DNA from: Sphingomonas citri
GTDB lineage: Bacteria > Pseudomonadota > Alphaproteobacteria > Sphingomonadales > Sphingomonadaceae
DNA length: 64,000 nt
Assembly (NCBI RefSeq): GCF_019429485.1
Contig: NZ_JAHXZN010000001.1
Span: forward strand, 1,116,001-1,180,000
Reading direction: 5' to 3'
The notes below the pieces were generated by a model, which saw only the letters and a program-made list of their open reading frames with translations, was not told where the DNA came from and ran no database searches. Both the position numbers and the translations under genes were made by a program. Positions 1 through 9,522 of this stretch are shown here, in pieces (the first letter of the stretch is position 1; every line of letters begins with the position of its first letter).

Positions 1-159
1 GTCGAGCTGGTGGCGCATCCCACCTCGCTGCGCACGCTGGAGTGGGAGCATATTCACCAGACGCTGGCGGACTGCGGCTTCAACGTCTCCGAGGCGGCGC
101 GACGGCTCGGCATGCACCGGCGCACCCTGGCGCGGAAGCTGGGCAAGCGGCATCTGTGA
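1..159 (+). CDS. ActR/RegA (PrrA)-family response regulator, C-terminal end only
   Basis: The window opens inside this gene; 52 residues and the stop codon are visible. They form a Fis-type helix-turn-helix whose second half reads [20 protein letters not shown]. This is the near-invariant DNA-binding tail of the ActR/RegA/PrrA redox response regulators, which in Alphaproteobacteria adjust respiration and photosynthesis genes to oxygen or redox state with a RegB/PrrB sensor kinase. The receiver domain lies upstream of the window and cannot be checked. The gene converges on the TonB receptor at 259-3219, with a large inverted repeat between them. The family call rests only on the tail. Confidence 0.8.
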   Translation, partial: VELVAHPTSLRTLEWEHIHQTLADCGFNVSEAARRLGMHRRTLARKLGKRHL

Positions 160-166
160 TCGACGT

Positions 167-251
167 GCCCCGGCGAAGGCCGGGGCCAAGTGGGATGTTG
201 GTCGCGTCCCCCACCAACCTTTCCCAACTAGGCCCCGGCCTTCGCCGGGGC
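167..251. repeat. Perfect 21-bp inverted repeat between convergent genes
   Basis: Bases 167-187 and 231-251 are exact reverse complements (21 bp) and are themselves GC-rich partial palindromes built on CCCCGG. The 43-bp spacer holds a second, smaller inverted repeat (GTTGGT / ACCAAC). The whole can fold into one long cruciform lying between the stop codons of the response regulator (159) and the TonB receptor (259). A role as bidirectional transcription terminator, or as a miniature palindromic element, is inference. There is no T-run. Confidence 0.75.
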
Positions 252-258
252 GCGATAC

Positions 259-3219
259 CTACGCCCCGAACCGCACCTTCGCGCCCGCGTAGAAGTAGCG
301 CCCAAGCGATGAGATCGGCTGATCGACCGAGTCGACCGACGGCCGCTGGTTCGCCAGATTGTTGACGCCGACGTAGAAGCCGACGCCCTCGTCAGGCGCG
401 ACCTGCACCTGCACGTCGTGCTGCCACAGCTCCTTGTAGCGCAGCAGCGCGGCGGGCGCGTAGTCGGGGTTGTTGTCGGTGGTCAGCTTGGCGAAGCGGC
501 GGGTCGCGTCGAACCAGCGCAGGTTGTAGCTCAGCGTCACCTCACCCAGCGACCATGTCGGCGAGAAGACGAAATTGTACTTGGGGCGGTTGAACTGATC
601 GACCTGGTCCTCGACCTGCGCGCCCGGCGTGGCGATCTGCTCGAGCTTGTTGAGATAACCCCCGACGAAGCGGATATCGAACGTCCCCGCCGAGGCGGTA
701 CGCAGCACATAGCTGATGTTGAGGTCGAGCCCGGCGGTGGCGTAGCGTGCCACGTTCTGCGGCTGCACCGTATAGCCGTTGATATAGCCGGTACCCTGCC
801 GGCGCCTGATCGCGGCACAATAGACGTTGTCGAGCGTCGGCTGGTCGACGCAGAGGTTGGCGATCGTGTTGGCGTCGGCGATGCTGATCGCGTCGTCCAG
901 GCGGATGTCGTACCAGTCGGCCGAGATCGTCAGTCCGGGAAGGAAGCGCGGGCGCAGCACCGTGCCTGCGGTCCAGGTGCGTGCGGTCTCCTCCTTCAGT
1001 CCCGGGTTGCCGCTGCGCGAGCCGTTGATCAGCACCGCGGCGTCGGGGTTGTTCGCCGCGGTGAAGGCCGCCGGATCGGCGCCGAGCCCGCTGATCAGGG
1101 TCGCGCAATTGGCCGCACGGGTCGACGTCCCGGCGTTGCGATTCTCGACGTAGCACGGGTCCGAGAAGAAGTTGGTCGCCGGCCCGACCGGCGCGAACAG
1201 CTCGCCGATGTTGGGCGCGCGCACCGCTTGGCTGTAGCTGCCGCGGACGCTGATATCGCGCACCGGCGCCCACACCCCATTGAACTGATAGGCCTTGGTG
1301 CTGCCGATCGTGGAATAGTCGGAATAGCGGCCAGCCGCCCCGACCGAGAGCGTCTCGAAGAAGGGTCGGTCGCGCAGCAGCGGCACGTCGACCTCGCCGA
1401 ACACCTCCCATACGTCGAAGGCGCCGCGCGAGGGCGAGATGACGAAGGTCGGGTCGAACTTGTTGCCCTCGTCATATTGGTACCATTGCTCGCCGGTGAG
1501 GAAGCTGTTGGGATCGAAGCGGCTGGTCTCGCGACGATATTCGCCGCCGAGCGCGAACTTCACCGGGCCGCCGGGCAGGGCGAACAGCGCGCCGAAGTCA
1601 CCCGTCAGTGCCGCGCTCGCGACCGACTGGGTCACGCGCGCGCTGCTGACATTATCGTTGGTCGCCCAGGCCAGCGCCGCCGGATCGGTAACGTTGACCC
1701 CGAAGGTGTTGATCGGGAGACAGCCGCTATTCGGTCCCGGCGTGAAGCTGTTCGTCGGCACCTGCACCGCGGCGGGGTTGAGGTTGGAGCGACAGGTCGG
1801 GCGACCGGTGGAGGGATCGGTCACCACGTCGAGCGCGGCGTAGTAGCGGTCCTCCCAGCGATCATTGAGCTTGGTGATCCGCACGTCGGTCTGGCCGTAG
1901 GTATAGGACACGTCGTAGCGCGCGTGATCGCTCACCGCGCCGGTCGCCGCGATCACGCCGCGCCAGGTGCGACGGCGGTCGCTCTCGCCCAGCCGCGGGT
2001 AATCGGTGTTGTTGCGGTTGGACGAGATCACACGCTGCGCGTTGGCCAGCGCGGCGTCGCGCAGGTTGAGCGGCAGGTAGGGGTTATCGAGCGTGAAATC
2101 GCCGGTGTAATTGCCGGTAAAGCCACCGAAGGTGGTGGCGGTCGACTGGACGAACTTGCCTTCCAGGCTGAGCTGGAACGCGTCCGAGAAATCGTAGTGC
2201 GTCAGCAGGTTGACCGCGTGGCGCTCGGTCTTGGGCAGCAGGTCGCCGACATAGCCCGCGACCGAGGTGGCGCTGCCGCCGCTGGCGAAGCCGCCCCCGG
2301 CGTCGGTCCCGGGGTCGTAGAGCGAGCCGTCGCCGTTGTAGAGCGTGCCGCCGATGTCGACCACGCCCGCGGGCGAGCCGCCGGGATAGCGCAGGTCGCC
2401 CGCGAGCACCTGCTGATAGGTCCCCGAGCCCGGCCCGGCATAGGCCGGGTTCGACACGGTGTAGAGCCGGTTCTGGCGGCGCAGGAACGAGCGGTCGTCG
2501 TTCTGGAGCGGATCGTCGGCGTTGTACTCGTAATAAGCGGTGACGTTGCCGCGTCCGCCCGCGAAATTCTTGCCGGCCATCAGCGAGGCGAAGCGGTTGC
2601 CGGCGTCGCCCTGCTCCGAGATGCCGAACTGGGTGCGTCCGGCGACGCCGTCGAAGTCGCGCTTGAGGATGAAGTTGACCACGCCCGACACGCCGTCGGC
2701 GCCATAGACCGCCGAGGCGCCGCCGGTGAGCACGTCGACGCGCTCGATCAGGTCGGTCGGCAGTGAATTGATATCGACCGCCGCGCTGTCGATCTGCCCC
2801 GAGACGTGGCGCCGCCCGTTGACCAGCACGAGCGTCCGCGCCGAGCCGAGCCCGCGCAGGCTGAGCAGGTTGAGCCCCGCCGCGCCGTAGAGCTGGTTGT
2901 CCGGCCGGTTCGGGCCGGCGCTGTCGGCATTGTCCAGCGAGGTGGTCAGCGCCGGCACGCGCTGGAGGAAGGTGGTGACGTTGGTGTTGCCCGACTGCTG
3001 GATGCGCTGGCTGTCGTACGAGACAATCGGGTTCGGCGCCTCGAAGTCGGGACGTGCGATGCGCGATCCGGTGACCACGATGTCATCCTCGGTGCTCGTT
3101 CCGGACGTGTCGGGAGCGGCGTCGGCGGGTGCCGTCGCCTGCGCCCAGGCGGGCACGGCGAACACGCAGGCGAGTGCGCCCGCGAGCAACAGGGCTCGCG
3201 ACGAGAGCTGAGACGGCAT
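259..3219 (-). CDS. TonB-dependent receptor
   Basis: 986-residue outer-membrane active transporter. A Sec signal peptide (about residues 1-28, ending VPAWAQA) is followed by a TonB-box-like DDIVVTGSRI and a plug domain (roughly 45-190) with the typical LSLRGLGSARTLVLVNGRR and ERVDVLTGGASAVYGADG motifs. The rest is the 22-strand barrel, ending in an aromatic-rich C-terminus (RYFYAGAKVRF). The ATG at 3219 is chosen because it gives a clean signal peptide and follows AGGGGAA; an open frame runs on upstream but is non-coding in character. It is divergent from an ABC sugar importer, which suggests a carbohydrate ligand, but the substrate cannot be read from the sequence. Confidence 0.93.
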   Translation of the reverse strand: MPSQLSSRALLLAGALACVFAVPAWAQATAPADAAPDTSGTSTEDDIVVTGSRIARPDFEAPNPIVSYDSQRIQQSGNTNVTTFLQRVPALTTSLDNADSAGPNRPDNQLYGAAGLNLLSLRGLGSARTLVLVNGRRHVSGQIDSAAVDINSLPTDLIERVDVLTGGASAVYGADGVSGVVNFILKRDFDGVAGRTQFGISEQGDAGNRFASLMAGKNFAGGRGNVTAYYEYNADDPLQNDDRSFLRRQNRLYTVSNPAYAGPGSGTYQQVLAGDLRYPGGSPAGVVDIGGTLYNGDGSLYDPGTDAGGGFASGGSATSVAGYVGDLLPKTERHAVNLLTHYDFSDAFQLSLEGKFVQSTATTFGGFTGNYTGDFTLDNPYLPLNLRDAALANAQRVISSNRNNTDYPRLGESDRRRTWRGVIAATGAVSDHARYDVSYTYGQTDVRITKLNDRWEDRYYAALDVVTDPSTGRPTCRSNLNPAAVQVPTNSFTPGPNSGCLPINTFGVNVTDPAALAWATNDNVSSARVTQSVASAALTGDFGALFALPGGPVKFALGGEYRRETSRFDPNSFLTGEQWYQYDEGNKFDPTFVISPSRGAFDVWEVFGEVDVPLLRDRPFFETLSVGAAGRYSDYSTIGSTKAYQFNGVWAPVRDISVRGSYSQAVRAPNIGELFAPVGPATNFFSDPCYVENRNAGTSTRAANCATLISGLGADPAAFTAANNPDAAVLINGSRSGNPGLKEETARTWTAGTVLRPRFLPGLTISADWYDIRLDDAISIADANTIANLCVDQPTLDNVYCAAIRRRQGTGYINGYTVQPQNVARYATAGLDLNISYVLRTASAGTFDIRFVGGYLNKLEQIATPGAQVEDQVDQFNRPKYNFVFSPTWSLGEVTLSYNLRWFDATRRFAKLTTDNNPDYAPAALLRYKELWQHDVQVQVAPDEGVGFYVGVNNLANQRPSVDSVDQPISSLGRYFYAGAKVRFGA

Positions 3220-3354
3220 CCAGATTCCCCTTCGGATCGTGCCGGCCCCTGCACGCCGGCTTCTTCTTTCCCGCACCAACGTCCGCCCGGCCAAAAAGTT
3301 TCTGATTGTTAACAACATGGCGCAACCGAATTTCGCGCAAGACGTTGATGTGGC
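3220..3354. promoter_or_regulatory. Divergent promoter region, TonB receptor / ABC importer
   Basis: The 135-bp gap must carry promoters for both directions. The only structured element seen is a perfect 10-bp palindrome TTGTTAACAA at 3306-3315, in a locally AT-rich patch unusual for this DNA. It could be part of an operator or a -10-like region. No LacI-type site like that of the 15.9 kb promoter is present, so this importer is probably not under the same regulator. Confidence 0.35.
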
Positions 3355-4629
3355 GTGACATACGGGGGGAAGCTCGCGCGTGCCGCGGGTTGGTCCCGGC
3401 GCTCGGTGGTCGCGGCGCTCTCGATGGCCGCGGCGGGTGGCTGCGCCGCGCGACGCTCTCCCGATACGATCAGTCTCTGGGCGATGAGCTACGAGGGCGA
3501 TTACTCGCCGATGCTCATGCCCGCCTTCACGCGCGCGACCGGCATTCCCGTCGAGGTGCAGACGCTGCCCTGGACCGCGGCGCACGAGAAGCTGCTCACC
3601 GCCCAGGCCGGCGATTCGCTGCCCGACGTGTTCATGTTGCCGGATGGCTGGGTCGGCGAGTTCGCGATGATCGGGGCGATCGCGCCGGTGACCGATACCG
3701 CGCTGCTCACCGGCTTGTTCCCCGGCGTGAGCGCGGCCAACGGACCGAACGGCCGCCCCCATGCGGTGCCCTGGTCGGTCGCGCCGCAGGTGCAATATTA
3801 CCGCCGCGACCTGCTCGAGCGCGCCGGCTATGCCGCGCCGCCGGAGGACTGGGACTCGTGGCGCCGCATGGGGCAGCGGCTCAAGGCGCGCGCGCCCGAC
3901 GACTATGCCTTCCTGATGCTGCTCAACTGGTGGGACACGCTCTTCACCTTCGCCGGCCAGACCGGCGCGCGGCCGCTGCGCGAGCGCGACACGCGCGGCA
4001 ACTTCCGCGATCCGCGCTTCCGCGACGCGCTCGCCTTCTACGTCTCGCTGTACCGCGAGCGGCTCGCCCCGCCGGCGCTGTCGACCGAGGTGCAGGACCC
4101 GGTCGCCGCCTTCGCGCAGGGCTATTTCGCGGTCTACCCCTATGGACCGACGCTGACGCTCGACCTGCACCGCCGCGCCGCCGAGATCCCGGCCGCGCTG
4201 TGGAGCACCGCGCGCATGCCCGGCCCTGAGGGTCCGGGGCGAGTCTCCGGGATCGCGGCGAGCCTGTGCGTGTCGGCGCGGTCGCGCCGGCCCGCCGCCG
4301 CCTGGGCGCTGGTGCGCCACCTCACCTCGCCCGCGAGCGAGCTGACCTATCAGCGGCTGATCGGCACCCTGCCCGCCCGCGCCGCCGCCTGGGACACGCC
4401 GCAGCTGCGCCAACCCGCGCTCGCCGCCTTCGCCGAGCAGATGCGCCATCCGACGCGCGAGCCGATGATCGTCGAGTGGGAGCGGATCCGCATCGAGGTC
4501 CAGCTGATCGCCGAGCGCGTGGTGCGCGGTCAGCTCGGCATCGACGCTGCGCTGGCCGCGATGGACGAGCGCGTCGACCGGCTGCTCGCCAAGCGCCGCG
4601 CGCTGGTCGAGGCGGGGCAGCTGACATGA
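3355..4629 (+). CDS. ABC transporter substrate-binding protein, sugar type (family 1)
   Basis: About 424 residues, resembling the periplasmic sugar-binding proteins of MalE/UgpB-type importers (SBP_bac_1). The N-terminus holds a twin-arginine-like SRRSVVAAL stretch and a hydrophobic run ending AAAGGC, with Cys30 a candidate lipidation site, so it may be a Tat-exported lipoprotein. The mature part begins ISLWAMSYEGDYSPML, and 'AGDSLPDVFMLPDGWVGEF' is typical of the first lobe. The GTG at 3355 is the earliest start that keeps the whole signal, but its ribosome site is poor and GTG 3406 is possible. The stop overlaps the next gene's ATG by 4 bases (ATGA), so the three genes form one operon. Confidence 0.85.
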   Translation: MTYGGKLARAAGWSRRSVVAALSMAAAGGCAARRSPDTISLWAMSYEGDYSPMLMPAFTRATGIPVEVQTLPWTAAHEKLLTAQAGDSLPDVFMLPDGWVGEFAMIGAIAPVTDTALLTGLFPGVSAANGPNGRPHAVPWSVAPQVQYYRRDLLERAGYAAPPEDWDSWRRMGQRLKARAPDDYAFLMLLNWWDTLFTFAGQTGARPLRERDTRGNFRDPRFRDALAFYVSLYRERLAPPALSTEVQDPVAAFAQGYFAVYPYGPTLTLDLHRRAAEIPAALWSTARMPGPEGPGRVSGIAASLCVSARSRRPAAAWALVRHLTSPASELTYQRLIGTLPARAAAWDTPQLRQPALAAFAEQMRHPTREPMIVEWERIRIEVQLIAERVVRGQLGIDAALAAMDERVDRLLAKRRALVEAGQLT

Positions 4630-5507
4630 CGCGGCAGGAGCGCACCGCCTGGGGCTTCGTGCTGCCGGTGCTCGCGATCATCCTGTTCGTCTTCGCGCTG
4701 CCGACCGTGCTCGCGCTCGCGCTGAGCGTCACCGATTACTCGATCTACGCGCTCGCCGACTGGCACGCCTTGCGCTTTGTCGGACTCGGCAACTTCGCCG
4801 ACCTGCTGACCACGCCGCTGTTCTGGCGCGCGCTCGGCAACACCGCGCTCTTCGCGCTGCTCGGCGTGCCGATGGCGATCGGCACCTCGCTGGCGGCGGC
4901 GCTGCTGCTCCACGACGCCAGCGTGCGATGGAAGCCGCTGTGGCGCGTGCTGCTGTTCGCGCCTTATGTGACCAGCGTGGTGGCGACCGCGGTGGTATGG
5001 CGCTTCCTGCTCAACACACGCTTCGGCCTGCTCAACCGCGCGCTCGGCTGGATCGGCGTGCCGCCGATCGACTGGCTCGGCGACCCACATGCCTCGATCC
5101 CCGCCATCCTGCTGTTCGTCACGTGGAAGATCTTCGGCTACAACATGATCGTCTTCACCGCGGCGCTGTCAGCGGTGCCGCACGACCTGATGGAGGCGGC
5201 GCGGCTCGACGGCGCCTCGCGCTGGACCCGCTTCCGCCACGTCACCCTGCCCGCGATCGGGCCGACCTTGCTGCTCGCCGCGGTGATGAGCGTCGCGGGC
5301 TTCCTCCAGATTTTCGCCGAACCCTATGTGATGACGCTGGGCGGCCCGGCGCAGAGCACGACGACGGTGCTGTATTTCATGTTCGACGAGGGCTTCAAAT
5401 GGTGGAACCTCGGCCAGGCCTCGGCGGTGGCATTCATCCTCTTTCTCATGATCCTCGCGCTCACCGTGGTGCAGGCGCGGATCGGGCGGCGCTACGAGTG
5501 GCTGTGA
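4626..5507 (+). CDS. ABC sugar transporter permease, MalF type
   Basis: 293-residue inner-membrane protein with six hydrophobic segments. Near residue 190 it has the EAA loop that docks the ATPase (EAARLDGASRWTRFRHVTLP). The N-terminus GFVLPVLAIILFVFALPTVLALALSVTDY is typical of the MalF/UgpA half of carbohydrate importers. The ATG at 4626 overlaps the binding protein's stop, and the stop at 5507 overlaps the GTG of the second permease, so the subunits are translationally coupled. Family membership is certain; the sugar is not known. Confidence 0.9.
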   Translation: MTRQERTAWGFVLPVLAIILFVFALPTVLALALSVTDYSIYALADWHALRFVGLGNFADLLTTPLFWRALGNTALFALLGVPMAIGTSLAAALLLHDASVRWKPLWRVLLFAPYVTSVVATAVVWRFLLNTRFGLLNRALGWIGVPPIDWLGDPHASIPAILLFVTWKIFGYNMIVFTAALSAVPHDLMEAARLDGASRWTRFRHVTLPAIGPTLLLAAVMSVAGFLQIFAEPYVMTLGGPAQSTTTVLYFMFDEGFKWWNLGQASAVAFILFLMILALTVVQARIGRRYEWL

Positions 5508-6328
5508 CCCGCCGCCGCTGGCGCGCGATCGCCACCAACGCCGCGGTGGCGGCGGCGACGCTGCTCACCGCCGCGCCGTTGGTGTGGATGGTGCTCGTCT
5601 CGTTCATGCCGCGCGGCGAGTCGAGCCGCTTTCCGCCGCGGCTGTGGCCGTCGCGCTGGTCATGGGAGAATTACCACGAGCTGCTCGCGCGCCGACTGAT
5701 CGACGGCGCGTGGTTCGACTATCGCATCGTGCCGGCGCTGTGGAACAGCCTTGCCGTGGCGGCGCTGTCGACCTTGCTGGGGCTGCTGCTGACGGTGCCG
5801 GCGGGCTATGCCTTCGCCAAGCTGCGCTTCCGCGGACGCGAGCGGCTGCTCCAGCTGCTCGTCGGCGCGCTGGTGGTGCCGGGGCAAGTAGCGATGCTGC
5901 CGCTGTTCCTGATCTTCAAGGAGCTCGGGCTGGTGAACAGCTATGCCGGGGTGATCCTGCCGTCGCTGGCGGGCATCTTCGCGATCCTGTTCGTGCGGCA
6001 GGCGGCGCTGTCGATCCCCGACGAGATGCTCGACGCGGCGCGGCTCGACGGCGCCAGCGAGCGCCGCATCTTCGTGCAGATCGTGCTGCCGCTGCTCGCC
6101 CCGATCACGGTGACGCTCGCGCTCTTCATGTTCCTCGGCAGCTGGAACGACTTTCTCTGGCCGCTGATCGTGCTGGCGGACCAGCATCTCTACACTTTGC
6201 CGGTCGCTGTCGCGGCGATCTCGCGCGAACATGCCGCCGACGGCGAGCTGATGATGGCGGCGGCGGTGGTGACGACGCTGCCGGTGCTGATCCTCTTCGT
6301 CCCGCTCCAGCGCTATTATATCAGCGGC

Positions 6329-6355
<27 letters not shown>
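5504..6355 (+). CDS. ABC sugar transporter permease, MalG type
   Basis: 283-residue partner permease. It has six membrane segments, the periplasmic loop 'FPPRLWPSRWSWENYHELL' that characterises MalG/UgpE/LacG proteins, and an EAA motif, DAARLDGASERRIFVQIVLP. The GTG at 5504 sits in a GTGA overlap with the stop of the first permease. Its last 27 bases overlap, tail to tail, the 3' end of the ATPase gene on the other strand. Confidence 0.9.
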
Positions 6356-7441
<1,086 letters not shown>

Positions 7442-7520
7442 GATACGGAGTGTCGCTGGTTAACGGAATGGTGACAAGGGGTAGTGCGCGTGCTCGCGGG
7501 CAAGTCCCATCGCCTTGTCT

Positions 7521-7620
7521 GGCGTCATCCTGAAGTCGTTTAAGGCTCCACGGTGCCGCGCGATCAGGTGCCGCCGTGTGCGCGGGCCGTCGAATCCTGA
7601 GACGAGCTCAGGATGACGCC
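7521..7620. repeat. Dispersed palindromic element, copy A (100 bp)
   Basis: The element starts GGCGTCATCCTGA and ends with its exact reverse complement TCAGGATGACGCC (13-bp outer arms). Inside each arm is a smaller hairpin, and between them is a variable GC-rich core. The same architecture and length recur at 28263, 31914, 34581 and 63165. It lies in the 228-bp gap between two minus-strand genes, the MalK-type ATPase and a small unknown gene. Nothing else is evident in the gap. Confidence 0.8.
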
Positions 7621-7669
7621 GGTGAGTGGGCGAAGCTGCGGCTCCTCCCTTCGCAGCGCCCCCCTTGCC

Positions 7670-7924
7670 TCACAGCCGCCGGTGCTTGCCGCCGTAGCGC
7701 TGGCCGATGTAGCTGCCGATCCGTGCCATCTCGTGCGCCGCGGCGGTCGTCGCCTCGGCGCAGCACGGCATCGGGTCGCGCTCGGCCTGCGCCGCGCGGA
7801 TTGCCACGCGCTCGCACAAGGTCTCGATGTCGGCGCGCGACAGCAGGTTCTTCTCGCGCATCAGGCACAACAGCGACTGAAGGATGACGATGCTCTCGTC
7901 ACCAGCGCGCTCGTCCGACAGCAT
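7670..7924 (-). CDS. Hypothetical protein (84 aa)
   Basis: Not recognised. A small, mostly helical protein without signal peptide or membrane segment; it has a CC pair (DPMPCCAEATTAAA) and a basic C-terminus (YGGKHRRL). The ATG at 7924 is favoured over an upstream GTG (7942) because GGTGAGGAG lies at ribosome-site distance. A perfect palindrome GCAAACGTTTGC (7980-7991), of the form bound by LacI-family regulators, lies about 55 bases upstream, so the gene may have its own regulated promoter. A good ribosome site and consistent codon use favour a real gene. Confidence 0.6.
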   Translation of the reverse strand: MLSDERAGDESIVILQSLLCLMREKNLLSRADIETLCERVAIRAAQAERDPMPCCAEATTAAAHEMARIGSYIGQRYGGKHRRL

Positions 7925-7979
7925 CGCCCTCTCCTCACCCAATTTGAGAGGAGAGTACGCCGAATCCAGGCCTTGGCAA

Positions 7980-7991
7980 GCAAACGTTTGC
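7980..7991. promoter_or_regulatory. LacI-type palindrome GCAAACGTTTGC
   Basis: A perfect 12-bp palindrome with the central CG and AAACGTTT core found in many LacI/PurR/CcpA-family operators. It lies in the 70-bp gap between the stop of the outer-membrane efflux lipoprotein gene (7995) and the start of the 84-aa gene (7924), i.e. in promoter position for the latter. It resembles, but is not identical to, the operators at 15866-15902. The regulator is unknown. Confidence 0.4.
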
Positions 7992-7994
7992 GGC

Positions 7995-9521
7995 TCAGCG
8001 CAGCCCCCCGCCCAGTGAGCGGTACAGCTCCACGAGATTGCTCGCCCGGCTCAGCCGCGTGGTCACCAGCTGCTGCTGCGCCGAATATGCGGTACGCTGC
8101 GCGTCGAGCGAGGTCAGGAACGAGTCCACGCCCGCGCGATAGCGCGCGTCGGACAGGCGCGCCGCGATCGATGCGGCCTCGGCCCGCGCGGTCTGCGCGG
8201 AGACCTGCTCGCCGATCGTGCCGCGCTGCGCCAGCGCGTCGGCCACCTCGCGGAAGGACGTCTGGATCGTCTTCTCATAGGTCGCCACCGCGGCCTGCTG
8301 CGACGCCTTGGCATAATCGAGGTTGCCCGCGTTGCGCCCGCCGTCGAACAGCGGCAGGCCGACCGAGGGCGAGCCGGTGTAGGTGAAGCTGCCCCCGCCG
8401 AAGAGGCCGGACAGCGCGGTGGAGATCGTCCCGATCGTCGCGGTGAGCGAGATGCGCGGGAAGAAGGCCGCGCGCGCCGCGCCGATATTGGCGTTCTGCG
8501 CGATCAGCTGATGCTCGGCCTGGAGCACGTCGGGGCGGCGGAGCAGCACCTCCGACGAGACGTCGCCGGGAAGCGCGTCGCGCGTCAGCGGCGTGTCGTC
8601 GAGCCCGGTCGGCAGCTGCTCGGCGGGCACCGTGGTGCCGACCAACAGGTTGAGCGCATTCTGGTCCTGCGCCACGCGCGTGGTGAGCGCGGCGATGTCG
8701 TTGCGCGCGGCCTGATAGTTGGTCTCGGCCTGACGCGCCTCCAGCTCGGAGGCGACGCCGATGCGGAACTGCGCGCTGGTGAGGCGCACCGTCTCCTCGA
8801 AGGTCTTGAGCGTCTCGCGGCTGAGCCGCAGCTGCTCCTGGTCCGAGGCGAGCGTCAGCCACGCCGTCGCGATCTCGGCGATCAGGCTGATGCGGGTGGA
8901 GCGCTGCGCCTCTTCCGACGCGAAATATTGCTCCAGCGCGGCACGGTTGAGGTTGCGCACGCGCCCGAACAGGTCGAGCTCGAACGCCGAGAAACCGGCG
9001 TTGACCGAGAAGAACTCGACGTTCGACGACGTGCTGCCGACACCCGCGCCGGCGCCCACCCCGGTTCCACCGCCGGTGCCGCCACCCGCGCCACTGCCGG
9101 TGCCCGTCCCCGTGCCGGTGCCGGTGCCCGTGCCAGCTCCCGCGCCGGCAGCAGCGCCGGCCGCGCCGAAGATGTTGTTGGTGAACGTGCCGGACCCCGA
9201 GATCGTCGTGCTCGGCACCAGATCGGCGCGCTGGACGCGATATTGCGCCCGCGCTTGGAGCACGTTGGCCGCCGCGACGCGCAGGTCGCGGTTGTTCGCC
9301 AGCCCGGTCTCGATCACCCCGCGCAGGCGGGGATCGAGGAAGAAGTCGCGCCAACCGATCTGGCTAACGTCGGCGGCGTCGCTCGCCGCGGCGGGATAGA
9401 CCCCACCTTGCGGCAGCGCGGCCGGGACGGCGCCGCCGGGGCGCTCATACTTGGGCGCCAGATTGCAGCCGGCGAGCGCGCTGGAGAGCGCCAGCGCGGC
9501 GAGGATCGCGGAACGAGTCAC
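7995..9521 (-). CDS. RND efflux outer-membrane lipoprotein, NodT/OprM type
   Basis: 508-residue outer-membrane channel of a tripartite efflux pump. The lipoprotein signal ends LSSALAGC (Cys19 lipidated), then NLAPKYERP, the usual start of OprM/NodT proteins, and two OEP repeats follow. An odd insert of about 45 residues (roughly 118-163) consists almost only of Gly, Thr and Ala in GT/GA repeats; it falls where an extracellular barrel loop is expected. The GTG start at 9521 lies one base after the stop of the pump gene, with GAGGGAG as ribosome site. It is the third gene of the adaptor-pump-channel operon. Confidence 0.93.
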   Translation of the reverse strand: MTRSAILAALALSSALAGCNLAPKYERPGGAVPAALPQGGVYPAAASDAADVSQIGWRDFFLDPRLRGVIETGLANNRDLRVAAANVLQARAQYRVQRADLVPSTTISGSGTFTNNIFGAAGAAAGAGAGTGTGTGTGTGTGSGAGGGTGGGTGVGAGAGVGSTSSNVEFFSVNAGFSAFELDLFGRVRNLNRAALEQYFASEEAQRSTRISLIAEIATAWLTLASDQEQLRLSRETLKTFEETVRLTSAQFRIGVASELEARQAETNYQAARNDIAALTTRVAQDQNALNLLVGTTVPAEQLPTGLDDTPLTRDALPGDVSSEVLLRRPDVLQAEHQLIAQNANIGAARAAFFPRISLTATIGTISTALSGLFGGGSFTYTGSPSVGLPLFDGGRNAGNLDYAKASQQAAVATYEKTIQTSFREVADALAQRGTIGEQVSAQTARAEAASIAARLSDARYRAGVDSFLTSLDAQRTAYSAQQQLVTTRLSRASNLVELYRSLGGGLR

Positions 9522-9522
9522 G

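Noticed and set aside
418..2766. A 782-codon open frame on the plus strand opposite the first TonB receptor.
   Set aside because: The product is a Arg/Val/Glu-rich reverse shadow without motifs; the minus strand has signal peptide, plug and barrel signatures.
3220..4449. Upstream in-frame extension of the TonB receptor frame, making an apparent 1,396-residue protein.
   Set aside because: The extension has no protein character, overlaps the divergent binding-protein gene, and the signal peptide and ribosome site place the start at 3219.
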